A stretch of DNA of 64,000 nt from positions 107,305,195 through 107,369,194 of the forward strand of contig NC_071391.1 of NCBI RefSeq assembly GCF_022682495.2, given 5' to 3'. The stretch comes from Desmodus rotundus. Its lineage: Eukaryota > Chordata > Mammalia > Chiroptera > Phyllostomidae. The notes below the pieces were generated by a model. That model searched no databases, had not been told where the DNA came from, and saw only the letters and a list, made by a program, of their open reading frames with translations. Of this stretch, positions 1-10,940 are shown piece by piece. The stretch's first letter is position 1. Every line of letters begins with the position of its first letter. The position numbers were made by a program, and so were the translations under genes.

Positions 1-309
1 AATCCACGTGTCCATACTGATATAAATGAATAAACACACACACCAAGGAGAAGGAAACAGGAAGTTTCTCCTCGTGGTAGCTGTATTGACTAGAGTTGAC
101 ACTCCAACTCCTACTCCACTAGGACTTCCACTGCACTGCCCACTATGGTGGCCACCAGCCATGTGTGACTATTTAATTGTAACTCAGTTCCACATTAACC
201 ACATTTCAAGTGCTCACATGAGCTAGTTGCTGTATTGGACAGCAGTGCACTAAACAATGGCAGTTGAGACTGAGCCATAATTTTGTTAAGGTCTAAACAG
301 CTAATTTTG
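1..309. other. Unassigned AT-rich intronic sequence
   Basis: I see no coding, RNA or clear repeat signal here. If the KCMF1 call holds, this lies deep in intron 1 of that minus-strand gene. Confidence 0.4.
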
Positions 310-345
310 AATTTTAAGAGTTTCTTTCCTGAAACTCTTAAAATT
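310..345. repeat. Perfect 15-bp inverted repeat with 6-nt loop
   Basis: The left arm AATTTTAAGAGTTTC at 310-324 and right arm GAAACTCTTAAAATT at 331-345 are exact reverse complements separated by TTTCCT. It could form a hairpin or cruciform. It may be the inner edge of a decayed transposon. No function can be read from it. Confidence 0.85.
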
Positions 346-349
346 TAGT

Positions 350-925
350 TATTTGTGAAACTCCAGAAGGAATATATCTGCCAAGAAGGACTTCTCATGG
401 TTAACTGGGCACAAATCCATAACCAGAGGTCAACAGCCATCGCTGACATAGGCCTCTCATGCACACTGCCTTTCAGGGAAATACTGCAGACTAAGCCTTT
501 TCAACCTCCTGCCCTGTGCTCCTTCCCTCTGAGTCAACCCTTCTTCATAAAGGAATTCCTGGTTGAGACCTTCTGGTCCAACTGGTCCAATTGGTCCAAC
601 TGGAACTGCACAGCTATATCCTCATTTACATCATACTGACCAATCAGAGCAACTACCTCAGAGCAAAACCCCTTCAATCTGGATAGAGCTATTTGAACCA
701 ATCAGACCAGGCAAATTTAGAATCCTCATGTGCATAAAATCAGGAACCATCGTGGACTCTTTCTCTATAAAACTGCACCTCAGTGGAGCACACTTCTGGT
801 TTCCGCCATAGGCTACGTTTCTCTGGTCTGCAAACTGTTCTCCTGAATCAAGTTTCTCCTCTTTCTGCACCCCAGATTAAGGACTTTTGTTGACTGGTGG
901 CAGCAAACTTTTGTTGACATACTGG
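350..925 (+). mobile_element. Possible degenerate endogenous-retroviral LTR, promoter-like
   Basis: The order of signals resembles a retroviral U3/R region: two CCAATCAGA motifs (near 639 and 698), a TATA-like CTCTATAAAACT near 763, then a pyrimidine-rich stretch, with an A-run at about 930. A 9-bp tandem repeat lies upstream at 574-603. I cannot fix TG...CA ends or a target duplication, and no polyadenylation signal is clear. It could also be an unrelated CCAAT/TATA-bearing repeat. Confidence 0.35.
574..603. repeat. Short tandem repeat, 9-bp unit x3.3
   Basis: The unit TGGTCCAAY occurs three times followed by TGG. It lies in the possible LTR upstream of the CCAAT motifs. Confidence 0.85.
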
Positions 926-930
926 AATTA

Positions 931-1860
931 AAAAAAAAAAAAAGACAATTTCGTAAGGATAGGAAGAATAAGAATAAACAATAGCAACAAGATTTTGGAA
1001 GCTGGAAAGCAAATGATTGAGTGGTAAAAGTTGGAGATTGGAGAAAATGGAGTACAGGTAAAGGGGAAAGCTAAGGAACAACCTAATTTACAATGCAGAC
1101 TCAACAAAATGTTCAGGATCAGCAGCATCAGGCACCACTGGAATGAGGGTTAGGGTGAAGAATTGTTTAAGGATGAAAGATGTAAAAGCTCTATGAGAAA
1201 CAGTTAAATTTCTAAGTTGCTTCTCTGACATTATATTCCACTTTGAGTGCAAAGGGGAAGTTTACTTATTAGAAGGTGGAACATATGGTCACTGATTTAG
1301 GGAACTCAAGTCCCTGGTGACAATAAAATGCATACACACTTCACGCAAAAAAGAGGAGTTGGAGTTAAGTAACTAAATTATCTCCAGGAGGAGGAGAAGG
1401 AAGAGGAGGAGGAGGAAAACGAGAACAGAACATAAAGAAAACTGGAACACCAATCTAGAAGTTTCAATATACTGAAAGTGAGAAAATGGAGGGGTGGGGG
1501 TGGGATGGGAAATAATCCACAGAACAATTCAAGAAAAGTTCCCAGAAGAGGTTGAGTTGCCAGACTGAAAGGGCACAAAGAGTACCCAACACAACGGATA
1601 AAAGGAAACACAGCAATCCCATTTCAGAAGAGTGGGCATAAAGGAGATTCTACTAGCTTCCACGAGGGTAGGGGAAAGGGAGGAGTAGACGTCACACACA
1701 GTGATCAAGAGACTGATGTTTTCGACTCAACGCTGGACATGAGTGCTAATATCATCAAAATTCCGAGGGAAAGAATTTCCAAATTAAAATTCTACACTTT
1801 GGAAAGTTACCATTCAAGCATGCGGGTAATATAACATTTCAGACCTGTTAAGTTCTTTTA
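931..1860. other. Unassigned intronic sequence with purine tract
   Basis: The sequence is AT-rich and non-coding, with an A-run at about 930-943 and an almost pure purine tract (GGAGGAGGAGAAGGAAGAGG type) at 1384-1432. I recognise no gene or repeat family. Confidence 0.4.
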
Positions 1861-2175
1861 AAAAGTTATTTCCTATGCACCCTTTCTCCAAAAACTACGT
1901 AAGTATATATGTAGTACCAGAGGAGTGACAGGAGGAAAAACCGAAGACGGAATCTAGGAAACAGGGCACCCAATACCAGAGAGAAGCAACGAAAACCACC
2001 AGGGAGACGACGAAGTGCGAACCCCCAGGAAGACAGCCATGGCGTACTGCGACACACTGCAGCCGGGGCACTCAAGGGCCACATACGCTGAGGGGTCGTC
2101 ATCCGGATCCTGAGGCCACAGTACTGTTTGTTTTACACTGTCTACTTTAGCGTAACACCATTCAGAAAAGTACAC
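1861..2175. other. Unassigned CpG-containing segment
   Basis: This stretch has more CpGs than the surrounding intron (ACGTAAG, GACGACG, CCGGATCC). Its minus strand is open for 73 codons from 2175, but I do not recognise the product and there is no splice or Kozak support. It could be an old retrocopy or a regulatory segment. Confidence 0.3.
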
Positions 2176-2331
2176 AAATCACACACACACAGCTTGTGTG
2201 ACTAACACCCACATCAAGGACGCAATGGAACAGTACTAGAATCCAGTTTCCCTTGTGCCCTTGCAGTAACCACCCCAGGTTTACTACCTGGACTTCCAAC
2301 CTCCTAGATTGATTTTCCATTTTGTTTACAC

Positions 2332-2332
<1 letters not shown>

Positions 2333-2366
<34 letters not shown>
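2333..2366. repeat. (CA)n microsatellite
   Basis: About 16 CA units in an uninterrupted run. A likely polymorphic dinucleotide repeat. Confidence 0.9.
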
Positions 2367-2367
<1 letters not shown>

Positions 2368-2574
2368 CACCTGCAGTGCTTTCGGTCATCTGTACACATT
2401 TGAGCTGCCTGATGAGCACACTCCCAGCTGAGGTCAAATAAGTCACCACTCCGTCTTGTTTCTGCTCTCTTACTGCAAACAAGTGTCCTTTTCATGGACT
2501 ATTTAGTGACGTGGTGGGTTTTTTTTTGTTTCGTTTTGTTTTATACCTTCTTTTGTACTGCGTGTAGGTGACTT

Positions 2575-2935
2575 CACTGTTGAAAATGGCCCCTAAATGT
2601 AGTGCTGAGGTGCTGTTGCTGTCCAGTGTTCCCAAGCATGAGGCTGTGATGTGTCTTCCAGGTAAAATGTGTTAGGTAAGCTTTGTTCAAGCACGAGATA
2701 CAGTGCTCTTGGCTGTGAGTTCTATGTTCATAAATCACCAACATAGATTTAAAAAGGTGTCTTTCAACAGAAACACATGAAACAAGGTTATGTACTGAGC
2801 TGTTGATGAAAATGTGACCAGATGTTTGCAGGAACCTAACCCTAAATTTCCCCTATAAGCAATGTTTCAGTATTTGCTAATTCAGTGTTTGTGGTAACTT
2901 TATGGGGCACAACTACCAAAATTAACAAAAATCAA
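2575..2935 (+). mobile_element. Tigger/pogo-like DNA transposon remnant
   Basis: Conceptual plus-strand translation from ATGGCCCCTAAATG at 2586 gives, across frameshifts, segments resembling the N-terminal DNA-binding part of Tigger/jerky-type transposases (for example SAVGCEFYVHK, then KKVSFNRNT). The reading frame is broken many times, so this is a dead fragment. The family call rests on protein-level resemblance only. Confidence 0.5.
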
Positions 2936-2949
2936 CATGCACACACACA

Positions 2950-3520
2950 AAATCATAGGGTAGTATATACTTTTTCTTTTTGACTTGAGGACAGAATGAT
3001 GCCCAGGGGGTCTGCTGGGCTCAGCCGCTTGTCTGGACGTGGCTGGTGAAGCTCCCATTCTCCCCCCAGCAGAGGTTCAGCTGAGTGCTCTCTCCCAGTG
3101 CTCTCTCTGACCTGCTCCTGGGGGTGGGTTCGGCCACAGTCAGAGCAGCCGACCTCCAACCACGTCTCTGCTGGGAATCCACCCGGGGCCCTGCGACAGC
3201 CCCATCAAAGCCCCCTCTGTGGTGGCCCTAGGCTCAAGTGTCACCCGTGACCTCACCCAGTGACTTTTCCAAAGGGTTTCTCGCAAGCTCTCAGGAAGGC
3301 TGAGACAGACTTTGTCCAGCGGCTCCTGTCCTGGGAGCCTCCATGCACTGGGGCAGTGGGCCCTCTCCTCACACGGAGGGGTGTGAGCTTGCCGCTCCGT
3401 GTTCACTGCGACATGCTGCCTGGATGGGAACAGATGCGTTGGGTGTTAAACCACAGAGGAAGGCAGAAGGATGATCAGGACGAAGGCCCCTATAGTGGAC
3501 ATGCCTGTGAGAGGGCCTAT
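2950..3520. other. GC-rich unassigned island within the intron
   Basis: About 550 bp clearly richer in G+C than both flanks, with scattered CpGs. Both strands are open for roughly 90-110 codons, which is expected of GC-rich DNA. None of the translations resembles a protein I know. It could be an old retrocopy or a regulatory element. Confidence 0.35.
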
Positions 3521-3858
3521 TTCTTAACGTGGGTGATGGATACAAGGATTTGTTTTATTATATTTTCAGTGAATATACACACATTTTGTATACTCTTCTG
3601 AAGGCATGACAGATTTTTCACACATACATAAAAATTCTATTCTTAAAGAAAAGGATTGCCTAGCTTGCCATATATCTGAAAAACAGCAAATAGTATTAAC
3701 TTTTTTAAAGCTATAAACTTCTTAAAAGAAACTATAACAAGATATTTTTATTACCTCTTAGTGGGTAAGGAGTTTCTACGCAATACAGAGAACCTGAAAC
3801 CATAAATGGAAGGAGGGGAGAGGAATACAATGGGATGTACGTATAAATGTAAAACTTT

Positions 3859-4080
3859 AGCCCTGGCTGGTGTGGCTCATTTGGCTGGAGTATCGTCCTG
3901 TGCACAGAAGGGTTGCAGGTTCGATTCCGGTCAGGGCACATACCTAGGTTGAGGGTGCCCCAAGTCAGGGCACATATGGAAAGCAACCAATTGATATTTC
4001 TCTCTTTCACTGATGTGTGTGTCTACTTCTCTCTATCCCTTCCTCTCTCTCTAAAATCAATAAACATAAATAAAAAAACT
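3859..4080 (+). repeat. Ves SINE
   Basis: The head CCCTGGCTGGTGTGGCTCAT, B-box GGTTCGATTCC, CT-rich body and A-rich tail are all present. The sequence is divergent in the middle and the tRNA-derived promoter boxes are recognisable. Antisense to KCMF1. Confidence 0.9.
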
Positions 4081-4175
4081 TTAAATTGGCAAAAGATTCC
4101 ATAAACACAAAGTCAAATGACAACAGATGGGAGAAATATCTGCAACAAATAAAATGAACAATGGGCTCTTAAGAA

Positions 4176-4390
4176 AGCCCTGACTGGTGTGGCTCAGTGG
4201 ATTAAGTGCCGGCCTGCAAGCCGAAGGGTTGCTGGTTTGATTCCTCATCAGGGCACTTGCCTGGGTTGCAAGCCAGGTCCCCATCTGGGTACACATGAAA
4301 GGCAACCACACATTGATGTTTCTCTCCCTCTCTTTCTCCCTCCCTTCTCCTCTCTCTAAAAAAAATAAAATAAAACCTTTTAAAAAATTA
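4176..4390 (+). repeat. Ves SINE
   Basis: Complete-looking Ves copy with GCCCTGACTGGTGTGGCTCAG head, CT-rich body and AAAATAAAATAAAA tail. It follows the previous copy by about 95 bp. Confidence 0.92.
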
Positions 4391-5219
4391 AGAAAAAGAT
4401 CAACGGAAAAAAGTGAGAAATGACATATGAATAGGCATCTACTGAAGAGGAAGTATGTCATTCAAATGCATCCTTGGTCACAGAAATATGCCTGAAGTCC
4501 TCCAAGATTTTCAAAGGCATTCCTAACTTACAGTCTCATGAAAATCTTAAGGTAGAAGGTTCAGGTCTGACCAGTAAAATGGAAGGTAAGATAATCTTAC
4601 CTCTCAGGGGTAAGATTTAACCCATTCATGGGTAAGACTGACCTTCCTCACCTACCAGTCCTCCTCCAAAATTCAACTGCTCTCACTCTGTGAGAATTTT
4701 AGTTTAGGCACTAGAGGCAGCTGGTATATATAGGTGATACTGAATCCAGGCCTTCACCCTATGCTAACCCTGGTTAGCTTCCTCAAATAGTTACATACTT
4801 GGTACATCTTTTCTCTTGCTCACTTATCTTCCCCACCCGTAAGGTCCTGTACTTGACTCTATTCTATGCAGTGTTTATTAGTGACTCAGAAAATGACAAA
4901 AACAATCTATAAGCTCTGCGTAAAAGACATAGTTAAACCATTGGAAACAGAATAGGAATTCAAGGAGGCGAACAAGTGTCAAAACAAACGACAAATTTTT
5001 AAAGGGATTCACATAAACTCTTGTATTTGGGTTAAACAACAATTCATGTGACAAAAAATTCTGGGAGAGTGAACTTCAAATAGAACTAAGCTTCAAACTA
5101 AGTAGAACTTCAGCTTCATTATTAGCCCAAGATGGGATGCAGATGCTTAAGCCAGAAAATAAGCAAATAAACTCAGTGTACATTAACAGACACAAAATAC
5201 ACAAGTGTAATATTGCCAC
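4391..5219. other. Unassigned intronic sequence
   Basis: AT-rich non-coding DNA; I see no recognisable element. Confidence 0.4.
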
Positions 5220-5480
5220 AACATTTCACACCTGTCAGACCATATGTGAAGAACTGCATTCAGTTTTGGCTGTCGTATTTTAAAATGAGAAAAAAAAACC
5301 CTATATTGACAGAATGGAAAAAGATCTAGAAACTAAGGCAAATGGGCTATTTAGCAGAAGAGATGAAGAGTGGGCAATGCAGAGGGATTGTCACAGCTTC
5401 AAACAGCTAGCCCAAAGTAGCGCACTTGTTTGCTCTCTGGGCAGCTACTGAGGCCAAAACCGAGAGGCACTAAATGCAAT
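5220..5480 (+). repeat. L3/CR1-type LINE fragment
   Basis: The series TCAGACCATATGTGAAGAAC, TGCATTCAGTTTTGG, ATTGACAGAATGGAAAAAG and GGCTATTTAGCAGAAGAG follows the order found in the 3' part of the mammalian L3 (CR1 clade) LINE. It is ancient and strongly diverged. Confidence 0.55.
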
Positions 5481-5499
5481 GTGGTATCCTTAAGTAGAT

Positions 5500-5705
5500 C
5501 CTGCAACAGACAAGGGATATTAGTGGAAGAACTGGTGAAATCCAAACAAGTCCACAGTTTAATGAGTAATGATATACCAATGTTGGTTTCTTAGTTTTGA
5601 CATGTGCTCAGATGATATGGTGACGTTAAGGGAAATTGGGTGAGGGGGTAATATGGGAAGTCTCCACACAATCTCTGCAACTTTTCTGTGAATCTAAAAG
5701 AAACA
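5500..5705 (+). repeat. Old L1 3' end fragment
   Basis: Motifs such as ACTGGTGAAATCCAAA, CAATGTTGGTTTCTTAG and CAACTTTTCTGTGAATCTAA are typical of the 3' end of old mammalian L1 elements. Non-coding remnant. Confidence 0.6.
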
Positions 5706-6061
5706 AGGAGTCAGATGGTTCAACAAATGGCTCTCAGATAGTATAGTGGGTGCTCTACCAATGCACGGGTTGTATTCAGAGTTCTGACAGATTGAAGCAT
5801 GCCTTTGAAAGGATTTCTGCACATTTCATGTGACACTGGTGCCATCTAAGTGGGAGGATAAATGAATTGGGTAAGGCCACTAATCTTGGAGTCTGAATGT
5901 AAAGTACAAAGCTAACCCAAGCAGATTCATCAACACTAGGGAAGTAACAACCCTATATTTGCAATAGTGTTGCAACTGATTCTTCTATCAGTTTTGAAGG
6001 AACCCCCCCCCCAAAGCCTTTTCAAACTATAGGTCATGATCCAATTAAATTAGTTTAGTTA

Positions 6062-6245
6062 TGATGGTTCTCCCAGGAGGTGCCAGGGAGTCTTCTTTGG
6101 GGGGAGAATTCTGCCCGGGGTACTTTTTGGTGGGGGGGGTCTCACAATGACTGGGGGCTCTACTGCCATTGACTGAGGAGAGGTGCCAAAGTTGCTAGGC
6201 ATCTGGAAATGCAAGAAAGAACTGTCCAGTATCACAAGACATTCT
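6062..6245 (+). repeat. MER5A-like hAT element
   Basis: The run GGTCTCACAATGACTGGGGG, CTACTGCCATTGACTG, GGTGCCAAAGTTGCTAGGCA and ACTGTCCAGTATCACAAGAC parallels the MER5A non-autonomous hAT-Charlie element. Ends are decayed. Confidence 0.6.
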
Positions 6246-6664
6246 AAAGTTCCCACCAGACATTCAATTAGGAAATGCAAAAAAAAAAAAAGTTTTTTAA
6301 TTGTTTAGGTATACCACCAAACTGCATTTTCCCATAAACATAAAATATATTTTGCAGCTTTAGAGAAGACTTACTTTCCAGGTATGTCTTCATCCCATAC
6401 GTTAAGAAACAATTGTTTTGCTTCATTTAGAACTTTACAAAAAAAGACTGTTGAGCCTTTCACAAAATCCTGACAAAGCTGTTTGTAGCAGCTGAATTCT
6501 CAGTACAGCATACCTGTATGAGACTGCTTTTATAGCTATAACTTTCGAAAAGGAGACTCCTCTGAATGTATTTATTTCCAAACAGTATTTAGTAAGGGCT
6601 TATGAAAGAAGGTTCTTTCTAAATTTTATTGACACCAAAAACAAATTCACATCAAGGTCATCAT

Positions 6665-6842
6665 ATATATCTATTTTATTGATTTAAGAGGAGAGGGAGA
6701 GAGAGAGAAACATCGATTTGTTGTTCCACGTATTTATGCATTCTTTGGCTGACTCCTGTATGTGTCCTGTCAGGATCAAACCTGCAACCTTGGAGTATAC
6801 AAAGATGATGCTCCAACCAACTGAGCTGCTGCACCAGAGCCC
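6665..6842 (-). repeat. Ves SINE, the only minus-strand copy in the intron
   Basis: The reverse-complement order is present: GAGAGAGAAACATCGAT body, then ACCAACTGAGCTGCTGCACC, then the CAGAGCCC head. It is the single copy in the intronic half that lies in the same orientation as KCMF1. Confidence 0.85.
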
Positions 6843-6872
6843 ATCCTATATGAGTTTAAAATATATGCTGTG

Positions 6873-7077
6873 GCCCTGACTGGTGTGGCTCAGTGGGCTG
6901 GGGACTGTCCTGCAAACCCCAAACCAAAAGGTCGTTGGTAAGGGCCCGTGCCTGGGTTGCGGTTTGGTCCCACACTGGGGTGTGCTTGAGAGGTAACCTA
7001 TCAATGTTTCTCTCTCACATCAATGTTTCTCACCTTCTCTTTCCCTTCTCTTCCTCCCTCTAAAAATAAATAAAATC
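6873..7077 (+). repeat. Ves SINE (first of a tandem pair)
   Basis: CCCTGACTGGTGTGGCTCAG head, CT-rich body and AAATAAATAAAA tail. It abuts another copy directly. Confidence 0.92.
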
Positions 7078-7290
7078 AGCCCTGGCTGGTGGGGCTCAGT
7101 GGATTGAGTGCTGACCTGTGAACCAAAATGGTCACCGGTTGATTCGCCCTCAGGACACATGCCTGGGTTGCAGGCCAGGTCCCCAGTCGGGGGCGCTCAA
7201 GGGGCAACCACACACTGATGTTTACCTGTCTTTCTCTGTCCCTTCGCCCCTCTCTAAAAATAAATAAATAAAACCTTTAAAAAAATTATA
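7078..7290 (+). repeat. Ves SINE (second of a tandem pair)
   Basis: GCCCTGGCTGGTGGGGCTCAG head starts immediately after the tail of the previous copy, consistent with insertion into the A-rich tail of the first. Confidence 0.92.
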
Positions 7291-8543
7291 AAAGATAAAA
7301 TAAAAATCTTTAGAAACAAAACAAAATCTTTTGGAGAAGCCAAGATACCATTACAAGGCATATGTGACTGGGGAAAAAAGTTCTACAATATTAAAAAAGG
7401 CTAAGAAAGGAAATAATCAGGAAGAAACATACAATTCTATGAGGAAAAAAAGTGAGTGTGAGAAAAAAATTCAAATGAAAATGAAGCTACACACTTATGA
7501 CCCAGCAAATCTCACTCTTAGGTAGACATTTATAAATTATCTCATGAATTTAACTTTTAGAGTCTCTTACGTTTTCTAAATATAAAGTAATATTAGCAAA
7601 AAGAGATGTCTTAGCTCCTATTTTTAAATGTTTATTTATACTGATTATTTGATTTCCTGTCTTAATATATGCATTCAACTTGTAAAGGGTGATATTACTC
7701 CTGAGAGGGTGTTTGGAAAATGTGGTTGTCACCATGACTGGGTGTCACCATGGCATTTGAAGGTCAAAGCCAGGGATTCTAGAAATTTGCAGTGTGATTG
7801 ACAATATTACACAATGAAGAAGTGTCCCACCTTTCCCATGACTTCTCAATGTCCCAACAGAAAAGCCTGTCTCTAATTATTTGATTTACATATAGGTAGT
7901 TTTCCATGTGAATGCACACTGAAATCACAATTTAAACAATTTATCCAGAGAGTAATACAACTGTCTGGGTAAAATATTTAAAACTTGACACCATGAGTTG
8001 TTCAAAAAGAAACAGCATCGAAGGCCGCAATGCTTAAGGTATCTGAATGCCCCACAAAACATGTCTGTTATGGATCTGCACTTCAAGCTCTCACTGAAAT
8101 TCATAATGATTCTGTATATAGGCACAAGTATCTAACTTCATTATTTCTTCTAATGTAATAATTATGCCTGATCATTTACATCTAAAGGCATATTATTTTA
8201 TTATACATTTTATTTTTGTTTCCTTTTCCTTTATGTTAGAATATTATAGTGATTTTGTTAAAGTATATGAGTTCTTTACAAAATAAAATTCCAATGAATA
8301 AACATAGGAAAAATGGTAACAGTTGGAAAATCAACATCTTGCAACCACTATGAAACAACAGATGTAGGCAGCTACAATCAGTGACCACCAAGGGAGGGAC
8401 AAGCTGACATTTGAATCCCCTGAGACAACCACGCATTAGAGGCCTCTCAATATGATATAGTAAATAAGTATTATCAAAATTCTTACCAAAACAAACATCT
8501 GAATACCACTGAAAAGAAATATGGGGAATGAAAGGATATATTG
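7291..8543. other. Unassigned AT-rich intron with a small L1 trace
   Basis: Mostly unassigned. At about 7480-7555 the words TGACCCAGCAAATCTCACTC and TTAGGTAGACATTTAT resemble an old L1 3' region on the plus strand. The remaining kilobase shows no coding or repeat signal I recognise. Confidence 0.4.
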
Positions 8544-9222
8544 AAATGACATCAGAACTTCTGACCAAGATGGAGGTGTAGGTAGATACACTGTGCTTCC
8601 TCGCAAAACCCAAAACAGGACAACAACAAATTTAAGAACAAAAAATAACTAGAGCTGCCAGAAAATAAAACTGTATGGAAGTCCTTTAACCAAGGAGTTA
8701 AAGAAGAAACATTCATCCAGACTGGCAGGAGGGGTGGAGACGGGCAGCAGGGGCGGAGAGGATGCACGGCAAGGCGGGTAGCAGGCCAGGAGAGCAAGGC
8801 AGTGGCAGGCAAACCAGGCGGTCCCACATTTGTGTGCCAATAAATCGGGAGGAACAACTGGGAAGTGAGACAGACCATGCAACCCAGGGTTCCAGTGCAG
8901 GAAAAGCAAGCCTCAAAACCTCAGGCTAGAAAAATCTGTGGGGGTTGTGGCTGACAGGAGTCACTCCTAGCTTCACAGGAACATTCATTGGAGAGACCAA
9001 CAGGGTCCTAGAACGTAGACAAATGTACCCACCCGGGAATCAGCACCAGAAGGGCCCAATTTGTTTGTGGGTAGCGGGGGAAGTGACTGAAAGCCGGCCG
9101 TCAGCTGAGGAAGTGGCACTGTTCCCTCTTAGACCCCTCTCCCACATGGAGCACCACAACTTCCCCCACCCTGGCGAATACCTAAGGCTCTGCCCTTTAG
9201 GACATAACAGGTGCAAGGAGAC

Positions 9223-9262
9223 AAAAAAAAAAAAAAAAAAAGAAAAAAAAAAGAAAAGAAAA
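9223..9262 (+). repeat. Poly(A) run inside the HAL1
   Basis: Long A-runs interrupted by G sit immediately before the ORF1 start codon of the HAL1. The other two copies have only short A-rich sequence there, so the run probably expanded in this copy. Confidence 0.85.
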
Positions 9263-10100
9263 ATGGCCCAAATGAAAGAACAGATCAAAGTTCCATAAAC
9301 AAAACTAAGTGAGGAGGAGAGAGCCAACCTATCAGATGTAGAGTTCAAAACACTGATATCCAGATGCTCACAGAAATGGTTGAGTATGGTCACAAACAGA
9401 GGAAAAAGTGAAGGCTATGCAAAGAAATAAAGAAAAATATACAGGAAACCAATGGTGAAAGGAAGGAAACCGGGACTCAAATCAACAATCTGGAGCAGAA
9501 GGAAGTAATAAACATGCAATTAGAACAGCATAAAGAAACAAGAATTCAAAAAAAATGAGGAGAGGCTTAGGAACCACTGGGACAACTTTAAATATTTCAA
9601 CATCTGAATCATAGGGGTACCCGAAGGAGAAGAGGAAGAGCAAGAAATTGAAAATTTATTTGAAAACATAGTGAAGGAGAACTTCCCCAATCTGGCAAAG
9701 GAAATAGACTTCTAGGAAGGAAGTCTAAGAAGCTCAGAGAGTCCCAAAGAAGTTGGACCCAAGGAAGCACACACCAAGGCAAATCATAATTACATTACCC
9801 AGGATGAAATATAAGGAGAGAATCTTAAAAGCAGCAAGAGGACACCTACAAAGTTACCTACAAAGGAGTTCCCTAAGACTATCAGCTGGTTTCTCAAAAG
9901 AAACCTTACAGACAAGAAGGGGCTGGAAAGAAGTATTTCAAAGTCATGAAAGGCAAGGACCTACATCCCAGATTACTCTATCCAGCAAAGCTATCGTTTA
10001 GAATGGAAGGGCAGATAAAGTGCCTCCTAGATAAGGTCAAGTTAAAGGAGTTCATCATCACCAAGCCCTTGTTATATGAAATATTAAAGGGACTTATCTA
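9263..10100 (+). pseudogene. Decayed HAL1 ORF1 (L1 ORF1p-like)
   Basis: ATG at 9263 begins MAQMKEQIKVP but a stop follows at 9296. Downstream frames resume the L1 ORF1p plan: a coiled-coil-like acidic/basic region, the RRM word IIGVPEGEEEEQEIENLFE (9611-9667), and the C-terminal domain from MDPRKHTPRQIIITLP (9753), including ILKAARG and KETLQTRRGW. ORF1p is an RNA-binding trimer that packages L1 RNA. Several stops and frameshifts make this copy non-functional. Confidence 0.8.
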
Positions 10101-10524
10101 AGAAATTGAGGAAGATCAAAATCTATGAACAGTAAAATGACAATAAACTCACAGCTATTGACAACTGAATATAAAAAAACAAAAACAAACTAAGCAAACA
10201 ACTAGAATAGGAACAGAACCACAGAAATGGAGATCACATGGAGGGTTATCAGTGAGGAGAGGGAGGCATGAGAATGGGGGAAAAGGTACAGGGAGTAAGA
10301 AGCGTAAATGTTAAGTACAAAATAGACAGGGGGAGGTTAAGAACAGTATAGGAAATGGAGAAGCCAAAGAAGTTATGTGTACGAACCACAGACACGAACT
10401 AAGGGGGGTGGGGGGCGGTAATGCTGGTGGAGGGAGGTGCAGAGCAGAGGGGAGTAAAGGGGAGGAAAAAAAATGTAATAGCATAATGAATAAAATATTT
10501 ATAAAAAATAATAAAATGACATCA

Positions 10525-10925
10525 TAAAACTTTAAGCCAGAATGTAGGAAATACTGTCAAAGAAATGTTCAACAAGTAAACTTAATTTTAAAAGGGGGAG
10601 GGCTGTTATAAATTAAGAGATTTTAAAGGACATACCAACCAAATGTAATAGGTGGACCTTGCTGGAACCTGATTTTAACCACCTAACTTTAGTAAGACAT
10701 TCTTGAAACAATTAGGAAACTGAACATGAACTAGGCATTAGTGTAACAATAAAAATTAATGTTGTTTGTAAAGTGTGATAATGATACTGTGGCTTCCTAG
10801 GCAAACACATACATGCATTTTCATCAACTAAACACTGAAATATTTGTGGGCAAAACGATACGCAAGTCTGGAATTTGCTTTAAAATATTCAAACCACAAA
10901 ATGGAAGGGGTCATAAGATTGATAT
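10525..10925 (+). repeat. Probable old LINE fragment, family uncertain
   Basis: Words such as GTAAGACATTCTTGAAACAA, TTAGGAAACTGAACATGAACT and GTGTGATAATGATACTGTGG recall 3' ends of old mammalian LINEs, but I cannot name the family. Confidence 0.4.
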
Positions 10926-10940
10926 AGAAATGGCAAAATA

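Larger units (their letters stand above)
8555..10513 (+). mobile_element. HAL1 (half-L1) retrotransposon, full-length copy
   Basis: A 1.96-kb element flanked by an 11-bp target-site duplication AAATGACATCA (8544-8554 and 10514-10524). In order it holds a 5'UTR beginning GAACTTCTGACCAAGATGGAGG (a YY1-like CAAGATGG near the start, as in L1 5' ends), an A-rich stretch, a decayed L1 ORF1, then a G-rich 3'UTR and AATAAAATATTT tail. There is no ORF2 (no endonuclease or reverse transcriptase). HAL1 elements are known L1-derived retrotransposons with only ORF1. Two further copies lie at 45,777 and 53,737. Confidence 0.85.

Noticed and set aside
3859..4080. tRNA gene
   Set aside because: The A/B-box-like motifs belong to the tRNA-derived head of the Ves SINE, which has no cloverleaf and is followed by a CT-rich body and A-tail. 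The same applies to all other Ves copies.
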